A DNA stretch of 64,000 nucleotides from Pectinophora gossypiella (Eukaryota; Arthropoda; Insecta; Lepidoptera; Gelechiidae). Positions 55,191-64,000 of the stretch are shown in pieces; positions within the stretch are counted from its first letter, which is position 1; each line of letters starts with the position of its first letter. The notes beneath the pieces were generated by a model. That model saw nothing but the letters and a program-made list of their open reading frames with translations. It was not told where the DNA came from and searched no databases. The DNA lies in contig NC_065426.1 in assembly GCF_024362695.1 (NCBI RefSeq), forward strand, positions 5,238,236 to 5,302,235. Direction: 5' to 3'. A program made the translations under genes and the position numbers.

Positions 55191-55262
55191 GTCACGTAAA
55201 AAAAGGGACTTAATAATAGCTGGCGAGTTACTTCTTCAGTGATATAGACGTGATACTATGTT

Positions 55263-55557
55263 CACATCACATCATCAGCCCATTAACGTCCCCACTGCTG
55301 GGGCACGGGCCTTCCCTATGGATGGATAGGGAGATCGGGCCTTAAACCATCACGCGGGCCCAGTGCGGATTGATGGTTATTAACGACTGCTAATGCAGCC
55401 GGGACCAACGGCTTAACGTGCCTTCCGAAGCACGGAGGAGCTCGAGATGAAAACTTTTTTTTGTGGTCACCCATTCTATGACCGGCCTTTGCGAAAGTTG
55501 CTTAACTTCAACAATCGCAGACCGAGCGCGTTTACCACTGCGCCACCGAGCTCTTCC
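55263..55557 (-). mobile_element. SINE C, full length
   Basis: The best-preserved copy; flanked by GATACTATGTT (55252-55262) and GATTCTATGTT (55558-55568). Confidence 0.87.
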
Positions 55558-55569
55558 GATTCTATGTTA

Positions 55570-57060
55570 TTTAATATTTACACCAAACTTCTAAAACTAC
55601 ATACCTAACATTTAAAGGACTGGTACTTCATGCAACTAAATCATCATAACGTTATTCAAATACCCTAACACCTACGCACAGTGGTCCATCCCCCGGGTGT
55701 AACTGGACAAAAACTGGAACAATTCAGGTGTAAACTTAAACTGTAGCGATACAGCCGACAAAACCACGTTATTAACTGTTAATCGTCGGGACAAAGCCCT
55801 TGAGAGTTATATGGTCACTTTGGTTCCCGCCGACTTTGTTCGGCTTTTTGTGCCCATCATTCGGTTTTGTTGACCACTGGGATAGATAGTGCGGATTATA
55901 AGTCTTGGTATTTTTTTTTTATTTTTTTTTTTTCATTATATCCTTAATATAAATACATGGTATTTACTACTTGGTACTTTTGTAACTTAGGTAGATTGTT
56001 TCATTTACTTTAGTAAGTATAGACTTTTAAAACGTATTTTTATATACGTATATAGGGGGTGGTTTCCTATTCAAATTGGCAGTTCTATCACACACTTCCG
56101 GAAAGTTTACATTCTTTTATAATAAACAACTTTGTATCTTTTTCTGAGATTTTCCATACAAAACCCAAAAACGTAATACAATAAATTAACGATCCTTTTT
56201 ATAAAATAGCAAGAATATTATTCGAATATTATAGGTAAGTACATAAAACAATTGAACTCAACCATAACTTCACGCAAATGTACTAGCTGGTAATCGACAT
56301 CCCAAGCAAAACTACAATTATTCAAAAAAAGATAAACAAGTATCAAAACCACTCCACTCATTCACAAATCGGCGGCATTTCGCAGTCACAATGAAAGTTT
56401 AAAAGCGTTTTTGTGCGCGCACGCAGACACACAGGCTTCGAAAGTTGCGTTCATCACTGTATTGTGATTTCTTTTACTTACAAGTTTATTTTGGACATCT
56501 TCATATTTTTGTCGTGTGTTACAGACTGCTGGACTGGGAGGAAAGAGAAATGTCAAATGCGTTCAGCTGCTTATCATCCTCTCGCATTTCATGGACTATC
56601 TTTATCTTTTTTTTATTTATTTACTTAATTAAAATTTGAGTATACAGTTTCGACGCATAGCATCGCTAAACCAGGAATGGTTTGTCTCGATGCTAGGTTT
56701 CCTGTCATCAATCAATTTATACAATATTCAAAAACATTATATACATCAAGAACAATTAAAGTACAGAACATAATAAAATAAAAATAATGTTGTGGGTAGT
56801 AGGACATCTGTTTCCCTCCAACATTTTTGGGACAAAAATCTTTGCCATCTGCGTTAAAGGATTAGTCCATTTGTTACTTCTTTTGTTATTTATGAAAAAA
56901 ACTTAACATATTTATCGATATACCGCTAATTTCTACATGTTATACAACCTGAATAAATTAAATTGTATTCAATACCATTAGAGGTCGCTAAACGAATTAC
57001 AAGTCAATTTACACTGACATCTTGTATAACTAAAGAAAAATTCAATGAAAAATCGAATAC
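55570..57060. other. AT-rich DNA, no gene seen
   Basis: Overlapping short frames at 56413-56639 lack recognisable domains. Poly(T) tracts near 55910. Confidence 0.45.
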
Positions 57061-57067
57061 GTAGGTA

Positions 57068-57209
57068 CGGTCACGAGCATTAATATGTATACACTTTGGT
57101 ACCATGTTACATTAACTTTTTTGACAAATTAAACTGTAAGTCTCACTAAATGTCAAATATGTTAGTGCGACAGAGTCCTAAAGTGGGTACATTATTTTGC
57201 TCATGACTG
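57068..57209 (+). mobile_element. MITE M, 142 bp
   Basis: CGGTCACGAGCATTAATATG to CTCATGACTG, TA on both sides (57066-57067 and 57210-57211). About 750 bp upstream of the Tc1 element. Confidence 0.85.
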
Positions 57210-57299
57210 TACAAATGGGTACCTACTTGTGAAATATTCTCCAGGACTTATACCTACCCGTGTTTCGTTTATTACAAGTGTGATCTGGAAAATGTTGAA

Positions 57300-57963
57300 C
57301 CTTTTTAACCGACTTCAAAAAAGAAGGTGGTTATATCAGATCTGTTTGAAACACGAATTTGTCTGACATATTTTACAGACATAAATAGCTTTTTGTTACT
57401 AACTAAATATGGACTAGTTTCCGAAATAAATATTTTGAATTGAATTGAAATGGTTTTGAAAAACTACCGCGGAGTTTGAAATTAGAAGTAGTTCTCATAA
57501 GGAGAGTAAATGAACAAGAGATGTCCAAAATATAAACCTATTGGTATTTTAAGCACATAATCTAAGTGCTAAATTCTACAACTATCATCAGAAAACTGCA
57601 TAATTAACACTTGTAATTTATATATCTCATTTTACTATTCGACTTATTCTCGAATTTTAAGTAACAATGAGTACCACGTTTGAGCGCTTTTGTTGATGAC
57701 GTCACAGGATAGTATATCCATATAAAATCTAAAGAAAACTTCCGTTATAACGTTTCGTAAAAAGTATCTCATTTGACTAGGTTGTCAAGTAGCCTATTAA
57801 AAACATAACTTTTATAGACCCCGTCTGGTACTTGTGGATAACTGTATAATTTCTGCTTAATTATGTGGTTGGTAGGCAACCAATTGCTAGGTCTAGTCTA
57901 GCAGTTTCTAATAAAACCTCTTTAGGATCTACGATTACTTCGTTTTCTGCTTTTAATATAATA
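57300..57963. repeat. Repeat scraps upstream of the Tc1 element
   Basis: 57308-57330 has ACCGACTTCAAAAAAGAAGG, the start of the family at 37228. 57690-57800 is a partial repeat Q with GATGACGTCACAGG. The rest is AT-rich and unassigned. Confidence 0.5.
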
Positions 57964-59599
57964 CACTTCTCATCAAAAAAATCGAAACACTTCCGTTTTC
58001 ATTGTTTCTGTCCGAATTTAACACAAAAAAGAATTCATACGATGAAAAAAAATACATAAATGTATAGCTGGCAGTTTGGCCATTACAGTAATAAGCGAAA
58101 ATTCTAAATTCAAAATTAGAATTTCATTTGTTTATCTTATAAACGAAATGAATCACTGTTTTGAGACAAATGTGTGTTTAGGGTTGGAGTACATTTAGCG
58201 TTTAAAAACTAAAAATTGGCGCCTATCCTTAAACTCTTTGTTTTTTATTTCAATACTGTGACTTTGGGACGTCTGAAAAAAGGTTTTTTTTCTAAAACGT
58301 ATGGATACTTCGCCCACAGAAGCCGCCCAAGTTGTGGCATTGCTGGATTCTGGCCTTAGTCAGCGTGTTGTGGCTGCAAGACTGCATCTAAGCCTGTCAT
58401 CTGTTCATCGAGTCTATAAACGTTATCGGGAGACTGGTTTGTTCACGCGCCGTTCAGGATCTGGCAGGAATCGGGTCACTTCTGAGCGAGATGATCGATT
58501 TATTGTAACAACTTCTTTAAGAAATCGACGCCTTACCGCTTTTCAACTGCAGCAGCGGCTTCGTGTTGTACGAAGGGTGGCTGTAAGTGACTCTACAATT
58601 AGAAGAAGGTTGAAGGATCGTGGACTGGTACCGCATAAGCCAGCAAATGGGCCGAAATTAACTGCAGACCATCGAAGAGCGCGCCTTAACTTTGCACGTG
58701 AGCACCTAAATTGGTCATACCTACAGTGGAGCAAAGTTCTCTTTTCTGATGAGTGTAAAATTATGCTGTATGGTAACGACGGAAGGAACAAGGTCTACAG
58801 AAGAGACGGAGAACGCTATGCACAATGCTGCATTGAAAAAAAGGTCAGCTATGGTGGCGGTTCGTGGACGGTTTGGGGAGGAATCAGCGCCGACGGTAAG
58901 ACAGAGCTTGCTTTCGTGTCTGGGCCACGTCTGCCTGCACTAAACTGTCATCGGTACGTCGAAGAGTGTCTCGAGCCTCATGTGATGCCCTATGCACATT
59001 TTATTGGCAACGGCTTCATATTCATGCACGACAATGCTAGGGCTCACACCGCGGGCGTCGTACGAGATTATCTTAACGAAGTCGATATCTCTATTATGGA
59101 ATGGCCAGCAAGAAGCCCGGACATGAATCCCATTGAACATCTGTGGGATGAATTAAAGAGACGAATTCGAGCAAAAGATCCTGCCCCAGAAACACTTAGC
59201 CAGCTGCAAGATGCAATCCAAGAGGAATGGGACAATATACCACAGCATGTGATCGTGACTCTCATCCGATCGATGAAGAACCGTATGGAAGCAGTAATTA
59301 GAGCTCGGGGAGGGAATACAAGTTATTAAATAAACGTTTTTTAGCTTTTTTTTTCATTTACGTGTGTTGTTTTATCCATTTCCTTTATACTCCATACGGA
59401 ATAAAAATGACTCATTTAACAAAATACGAAACCTATGAAAAATTCATTTAAATTTAGAACATTAACATTAAGATTTGATAAGCTCATATTACTCACTATT
59501 AAACGACATTTAACATTTATTCCTAAATGTACACATTTTTCTGATAATCCTGACAAAACGTAAACTTGCAAGGTGTTTCGATTTTTTTGATGAGAAGTG
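57964..59599 (+). mobile_element. Complete Tc1/mariner element (DD34E)
   Basis: 1636 bp. The 27-bp terminal repeats (CACTTCTCATCAAAAAAA...) are identical at both ends: 57964-57990 and, as complement, 59573-59599. TA target-site duplications lie at 57962-57963 and 59600-59601. A single intact transposase frame lies inside, with an AATAAA at 59329-59334. Perfect ends plus an open frame imply recent arrival or activity. Confidence 0.95.
58301..59329 (+). CDS. Tc1-family transposase, intact
   Basis: 342 aa, the usual length for Tc1 transposases. It cuts and pastes its own element by binding the terminal repeats and using a DDE nuclease. The N-terminal paired-like domain has two helix-turn-helix regions (about 10-42 and 78-108) with a GRPR-like linker GSGRNR between them. 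The catalytic triad is D150 (LFSDE), D244 (FMHDNARAH) and E279 (DMNPIEHLW), with exactly 34 residues between the second D and E. The WGGIS motif (192-196) is present. The ATG at 58301 is the first in frame and lies about 340 bp inside the left end; an AATAAA overlaps the stop. There is no frameshift or stop, unlike most transposon remnants nearby. Self-mobilisation is plausible but not shown. Confidence 0.96.
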   Translation: MDTSPTEAAQVVALLDSGLSQRVVAARLHLSLSSVHRVYKRYRETGLFTRRSGSGRNRVTSERDDRFIVTTSLRNRRLTAFQLQQRLRVVRRVAVSDSTIRRRLKDRGLVPHKPANGPKLTADHRRARLNFAREHLNWSYLQWSKVLFSDECKIMLYGNDGRNKVYRRDGERYAQCCIEKKVSYGGGSWTVWGGISADGKTELAFVSGPRLPALNCHRYVEECLEPHVMPYAHFIGNGFIFMHDNARAHTAGVVRDYLNEVDISIMEWPARSPDMNPIEHLWDELKRRIRAKDPAPETLSQLQDAIQEEWDNIPQHVIVTLIRSMKNRMEAVIRARGGNTSY

Positions 59600-59638
59600 T
59601 ATATGTATTACCTATATTATATTGAGTACGGTCACGAG

Positions 59639-59770
59639 CATTAAAATGTATACACTTTGGTACCATGTCACATTAACTTTATTGACAAATTGAACTGTAA
59701 GTCTCACAAAATGTCAAATATGTTAGTGCGACAGAGTCCTAAAGTGGGTAAATTATATTGCTCATGACTG
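59639..59770 (+). mobile_element. MITE M, 132 bp
   Basis: Same orientation as 57068-57209; TA at 59637-59638 and 59771-59772. Only about 36 bp beyond the right TA of the Tc1 element. Confidence 0.85.
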
Positions 59771-59779
59771 TACAACTAT

Positions 59780-61205
59780 CTTTAAAATAAGATCAATATT
59801 ATAGTAAGTTATTTAACATCATTTTTATAATTATGACAGAATGTGAGTCAAGAACTCAAATATTCGCTTTTTTTTTAAGAATAATGAAATCAAAATAATA
59901 GAAAGTTGTCGATTGAGTAAGAAGAAAAATAAAGATCCGTATCCGCGGATCTTGACACCAAACATCCGTATTTTAATCCGTTCCTGCGGATATACCACTA
60001 TTAACGTTCCGGCACACCACTACTCTTATACCTATAGCGAAATCTTAGACACTTTACTAATGCACCACATTTTTTCCATTGAAGATGTTGTCATATATTA
60101 AATATAATGGTTAATAGAGCTGTTCGTTCGTGCTAAACTATGCTGTACGCAATTTCTACCTACCCGATAAGAAGAATCTCCGGACTCCAACATTATTGCG
60201 CAAAGCTTTTCATAGCCAGTAATCCGGTATTTCATAATACAGGTAAACATTTTTCTATACAACTTGTAAGTAAAACCCATCTTTACATCGTCCCACAACG
60301 TGTTAATCTTTCACAAATATGGCCGCCGGTTCATTGTGATATAGTTATTGTATGGACGTGTAAATTGACCGCCTGGATCCGTATTATTATGCATGTTTAG
60401 TGTTAAGTGACCTAAGGTGGTCCCCATTCGCACCTAACCCTTTTTCCTGTAATATTATTCGAAATTGAATTTGTTTAGTCAAGTTAAAAGGTTCTTGAGA
60501 TATTTTATTTAATACTTGATCACGGTAGAGTATATATTTCAACAAAATATTTTCTAACTTTTTATTAAACCTATTTTGAAGTGGGTTGCACTTTTTTAAT
60601 TGCTTCTTATTTATTTGGGACCTTTTAAGGGGGTCCATATACTCTTTAATATAAGATATAAACTGTATATAAGTATAAAATGATACGTGCAACCTGCAAT
60701 AGCACAGCGTTGTAGAGCATATTCTATGCCACCTCTGATGAAGAAGAAGAAATAAGGCTTCTGATCACTGAGCTACCAATGTAAATCACTCTGATCATAA
60801 AACGCGATCCAAGTAGTATTCTATGAAACCATGACCCCATGAGATCGATACATCCGTTTTCTAAATACTAAACCACTCCTCTCAACTTCATTCCATTTCT
60901 ACGAATAAATTCCGTGTTTGACATTTCTCTATTCAGGTTAATATCAGTTTAGTTCAAGTTACAACTAAGTGTAATTGAATCGGACAGCCCTTTCATAGGT
61001 CTGTACTATAAATCTCCTATAGTGTAGATATGGTCACAACTTGAGGTAACAAAGTAATTGCTCTTACAAAACTTGCTATGTGAAGGTACCACGCTTTAGG
61101 ATTGTTGAAAACAGTCCCAATGTAACGTTCCTTGGTACTTGTAACTTATAAGCATCAAGTTGTAAATAAGAAAAATCCTGAATCACGCCTAGCAGATGTT
61201 TAACA
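59780..61205. other. AT-rich DNA, no gene seen
   Basis: Short frames around 59913-60400 on both strands have no recognisable motif. No clear repeat family. Confidence 0.45.
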
Positions 61206-61209
61206 TACA

Positions 61210-61390
61210 TAAATTCACAATTATATCCCAATTGCGGTAGTCAGAGGTACATCCATACTACATAAATAGCGTATATGTCCCACTGCTGGCCACAGGCCTC
61301 CCCTCAATCAACCGGAGGGGGGAGGTACATCCATCGCAAGATAAACTAAAACCCACACCTCACCGAGCTTTCTGTTCGACCAACATGACA
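61210..61390 (-). repeat. SINE D tail interrupted by a SINE B/LINE tail
   Basis: 61210-61255 and 61320-61390 are SINE D complement (CCCACACCTCACCGAGCTTT). Between them lies the complement of the CCCAGCAGTGGGACATATAC tail with CCTCCCCTCAATCAACCGGA. Confidence 0.6.
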
Positions 61391-61399
61391 TGTTTAAAT

Positions 61400-61889
61400 A
61401 TTACTTTTATATTTTTTACCTAATCACGTTTTGTACTTTTAGTACTAAGTTGTTTCGAACATTATTCTATTCTATGTTTTTTCTACATCGACTTCGCAAA
61501 AAAGAATTTATTTACAACCTACACAAAACAAAGTAGGCAGACTTTCACAGCTTTTTCGAATCGGTTTTTTGAAGACACTCAGCGCTACTTTACAGGAACA
61601 AAAATGCCATTACGATTGGGCTGCGAAGAAGACATAATTATAAATGATTTGGTATCATTAAATTAATAAAAAAAAAGACAAACTCCAAAGAAATTCTCAC
61701 GTGTACCGTCCCTACAAAACATGTTGACCAATAATTGAATAGTTTTCAAGCATTAACCCATGACTTGCTGGTGAGGTAATTGTCAGTCATTCTTGGGTTT
61801 AGTTCAGCTTGTAAAGCTTGCCAAACATGTTGAGGACGGGATGGTCCAATACAGTGATGCGCCGTTCCCATAAATTTTCCTAAAGTGGT
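61400..61889. other. AT-rich DNA, no gene seen
   Basis: No exon or clear repeat. Confidence 0.45.
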
Positions 61890-61900
61890 AATGTTCCCGT

Positions 61901-62234
61901 CTTCTTCTTCTTCTATCGTGTGGGTTGTGAGGTGAATTACCAACCTCATCAACCCTGGTGTCAGGGTTACTATTGACCGCCAAAGGCCCCTGACATGACT
62001 CATATAACGACTACGTACTTACATCAGTAAATAGTAACTTGGATCAACAGCTTAACATGCCTTCCGAAACACGAATCGTCTTACTTTCGGACAATCAGGT
62101 GATCAGCCTGTAATGTCCTAACCAAACTAGGGACCACAAAGTTATTTTTGTGATATGTCCCCATCGGGAATCGAACCCAGGACCTCCGGATCGTGAGCCC
62201 AACGCTCAACCACTGGACCACGGAGGCCGTCGGG
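61901..62234 (-). mobile_element. SINE A, full length with duplication
   Basis: Complete on the minus strand from tRNA head (complement of CAACCACTGGACCACGGAGG) to (GAA)n. Target-site duplication AATGTTCCCGT at 61890-61900 and 62235-62245 (11/11). Confidence 0.88.
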
Positions 62235-62245
62235 AATGTTCCCGT

Positions 62246-62720
62246 TATAAAAGCTCTTTAATAGTAAGGGCACTGGCTGCTTTTCTTTTCAAATTTTTCT
62301 GTCTTGTACTCTGATCTTATTTGCCTAAAGGTTCGTTAATAAATCTCTTTTTACATATTTTTTTAATTTTACTGCCAGGAATTTCCGAAAAGTGGGAATA
62401 TTCTCGGAAACGGCTCATCACTGATGGGCTGGGTGTGACTCAGCGAGGCTAATTTTGAATTTATTCGCGACAGACCATAACACCTGCATTATTGAGTAAG
62501 TTGGTTGGTACGTAGAAGGTATTTTAATCCAATGATTTGTAACCTACTGCACAGTCGCGTCCGAGATATGTAGATATTTTACTCGTCTATGGGAAGTGAA
62601 ACGAATTATTAAACTTTGAAGAACTCAAGATTGGTTTGAGATATATTGCAAATATCACATTTGTAATTTGTTTGTATAAGTAACTTTATACTTATCAAAA
62701 AGAAAACAGCTAATGATTAA
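62246..62720. other. AT-rich DNA, no gene seen
   Basis: No exon or clear repeat. Confidence 0.45.
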
Positions 62721-62723
62721 CGT

Positions 62724-62998
62724 ACTTACTGATGTAAGTACAGTCAAGAGCAATATCATGTACCCACTTTAGAACCCTGTCGCACTATCATGTTTGACAT
62801 TTAATGAGACTTACAGTTTAATTTGTCAAAAAGTAAATGTGACATGGTTTCAAAGTGTATACATATTAGTACTAGTGACCGTACGTAGTCGTTACAAGAA
62901 TCATGTCAGGGGCCTATGGCGACTCAATAGTAACCCTGACACCAGGGTTGATGGGGATGGTAATCGACCTCACAACCCACATGATAGAAGAAGAAGCT
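62724..62998 (+). mobile_element. SINE A 3' part, split by MITE M
   Basis: ACTTACTGATGTAAGTA (62724-62740) and CGTAGTCGTTAC...GATAGAAGAAGAAG (62884-62998) are contiguous in intact SINE A. The tRNA head and core are missing. Confidence 0.82.
62741..62881 (-). mobile_element. MITE M, 141 bp, inserted in SINE A
   Basis: CAGTCAAGAGCAATATCATG to CTAGTGACCG. TA at 62739-62740 and 62882-62883. The intact SINE at 21478-21802 reads GTAAGTACGTAGTC-like sequence with a single TA at this point. Confidence 0.9.
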
Positions 62999-62999
62999 A

Positions 63000-64000
63000 A
63001 TGATTTAAATAAGACACAATTGTGATGCAATAAAGAAACTTACCAATAAAAACTACTAAAGATTTAGTTAGACTTCCAATAATAAAATCCACAAAAGTTA
63101 CCACTGACATCGGAACAGTAAGTATACTTTCAAATCAAGAAATCTATGTAACTAACTATATAACATAAGAAAGTGCACCATTGGAAATAGCGGAAGTGAA
63201 AATAAAATAAAACGCAGCTAATTTATACTGAACACTTCGTACGAAGCAAAGTGCATATTAAAATAGGTAGCAGAAACTTATCACCGATTCATAAATAGAG
63301 AAACTTCAAACATTAGAGAGAGGCCACATGAAAGTTTCTTATCCGTTGCGACAACCTTTAAAAAAAACAAAACTTGTGAACGAAGAATGGTGGCGGGCTT
63401 ATACTACGTGTGTTTCTAACCTATAAAATAAATAAATAATAAAAATTGTTTATTTCTTTACCTGTAACACTTTAACAAATACATATATTGGTTACTACTT
63501 TTAAGTAAAAAATATACCTGTAGTAGGAGTATCCGCACTTCCAACAGACATTATTTATGACCAGGTTTGACAAAATGAAAAATATACCTATGTATATGTC
63601 TGTGAAATTAATAAACAATCGTATTGTCTTTATTTTTAGGGAACTTCTGGACTCATCATTCGACTACCCACCAAACAGTCTTCAGTACAATTTAAATGTA
63701 CCTACCGTCTATTTTTTTTACTGTTTTTTCTTCAGTACCTTGCCGTTGGCAGAATCATCGTTTCTAAACGATGCAGCCATAAATATTAAAAAGTGAAGAG
63801 AAGTGAATGCCATGACGTCACAACGCATCGTATCATGTCACCGTTCATAAATTCAGTAATTTGTTAGTAATGACGGATTATCATCGATCAGTGGTGTGAT
63901 TCTCTAAGACATTGTGGTCTACGCTGTGGTCGATACAGACAACGTTATTTCAGTACTTTTACAATGCGACTTCTTTACAGAGCTGATAGACGTCACAGAC
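63000..64000. other. AT-rich DNA to window end, no gene seen
   Basis: No exon or clear repeat. A short plus frame at 63557-63796 lacks any recognisable motif. Confidence 0.45.

Noticed and set aside
57308..57330. Full element of the ACCGACTTCAAAAAAG family
   Set aside because: Only the terminal 20-30 bp is recognisable; no second end.
58543..59265. Several short frames on both strands
   Set aside because: Shadows of the Tc1 transposase gene.

Overview
This is nuclear DNA of an insect, almost certainly a moth or butterfly (Lepidoptera). The genes have short introns-and-exons structure with GT...AG splice sites. The background is AT-rich and crowded with tRNA-derived SINEs, LINE 3' ends and miniature inverted-repeat elements of types common in Lepidoptera. 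I cannot name the species.

Three protein-coding units can be supported. (1) Positions 2456-6900, plus strand: a complete six-exon gene for a secreted, single-domain chitin deacetylase-like protein of the lepidopteran midgut/peritrophic-matrix type (385 aa by my splicing). Two of its three metal-binding positions are substituted. (2) Positions 9914-25820, minus strand: the last seven coding exons (335 aa, through the stop) of a Wnt ligand that I read as WntA. Its signal-peptide exon was not found and probably lies beyond 25820, perhaps outside the window. The two host genes converge, with about 3 kb between them. (3) Positions 57964-59599: an intact-looking Tc1/mariner transposon with perfect 27-bp terminal repeats, a TA duplication and an uninterrupted 342-aa DD34E transposase.

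Nearly everything else is mobile-element debris. Recurrent families are: SINE A (tRNA-Val-like head, GAAGAAG tail); SINE B (same head, LINE-derived tail); SINE C (tRNA-like start fused to a 5S-rRNA-like promoter); SINE D and SINE H (other tRNA-like families); a palindromic TA-flanked MITE 'P' with monomer, dimer and 2.7-kb forms; a 141-bp TA-flanked MITE 'M'; a foldback family 'S'; a CRE-containing repeat 'Q'; and 3' ends of LINEs. Many copies keep exact target-site duplications, and several are nested, so relative insertion order can be read.

Layout: 1-2400 repeats; 2403-7060 the deacetylase-like gene; 7060-9913 intergenic sequence and probable WntA 3' UTR; 9914-25820 WntA exons, with a 2.95-kb inverted-repeat element and a 2.7-kb P element in its introns; 25,820-57,000 no recognised exon (possible WntA first intron or 5' flank), with a promoter-like GC-rich stretch near 27.1-27.5 kb, a 250-bp tandem array near 38 kb and mostly featureless AT-rich DNA from 42.5 to 54 kb; 57,000-59,800 the Tc1 element bracketed by two M MITEs; then SINEs and unassigned DNA to the end. 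The host genes show no sign of working together. The notable biology is the degenerate deacetylase, the large WntA regulatory space and the modular, interlinked transposon families.
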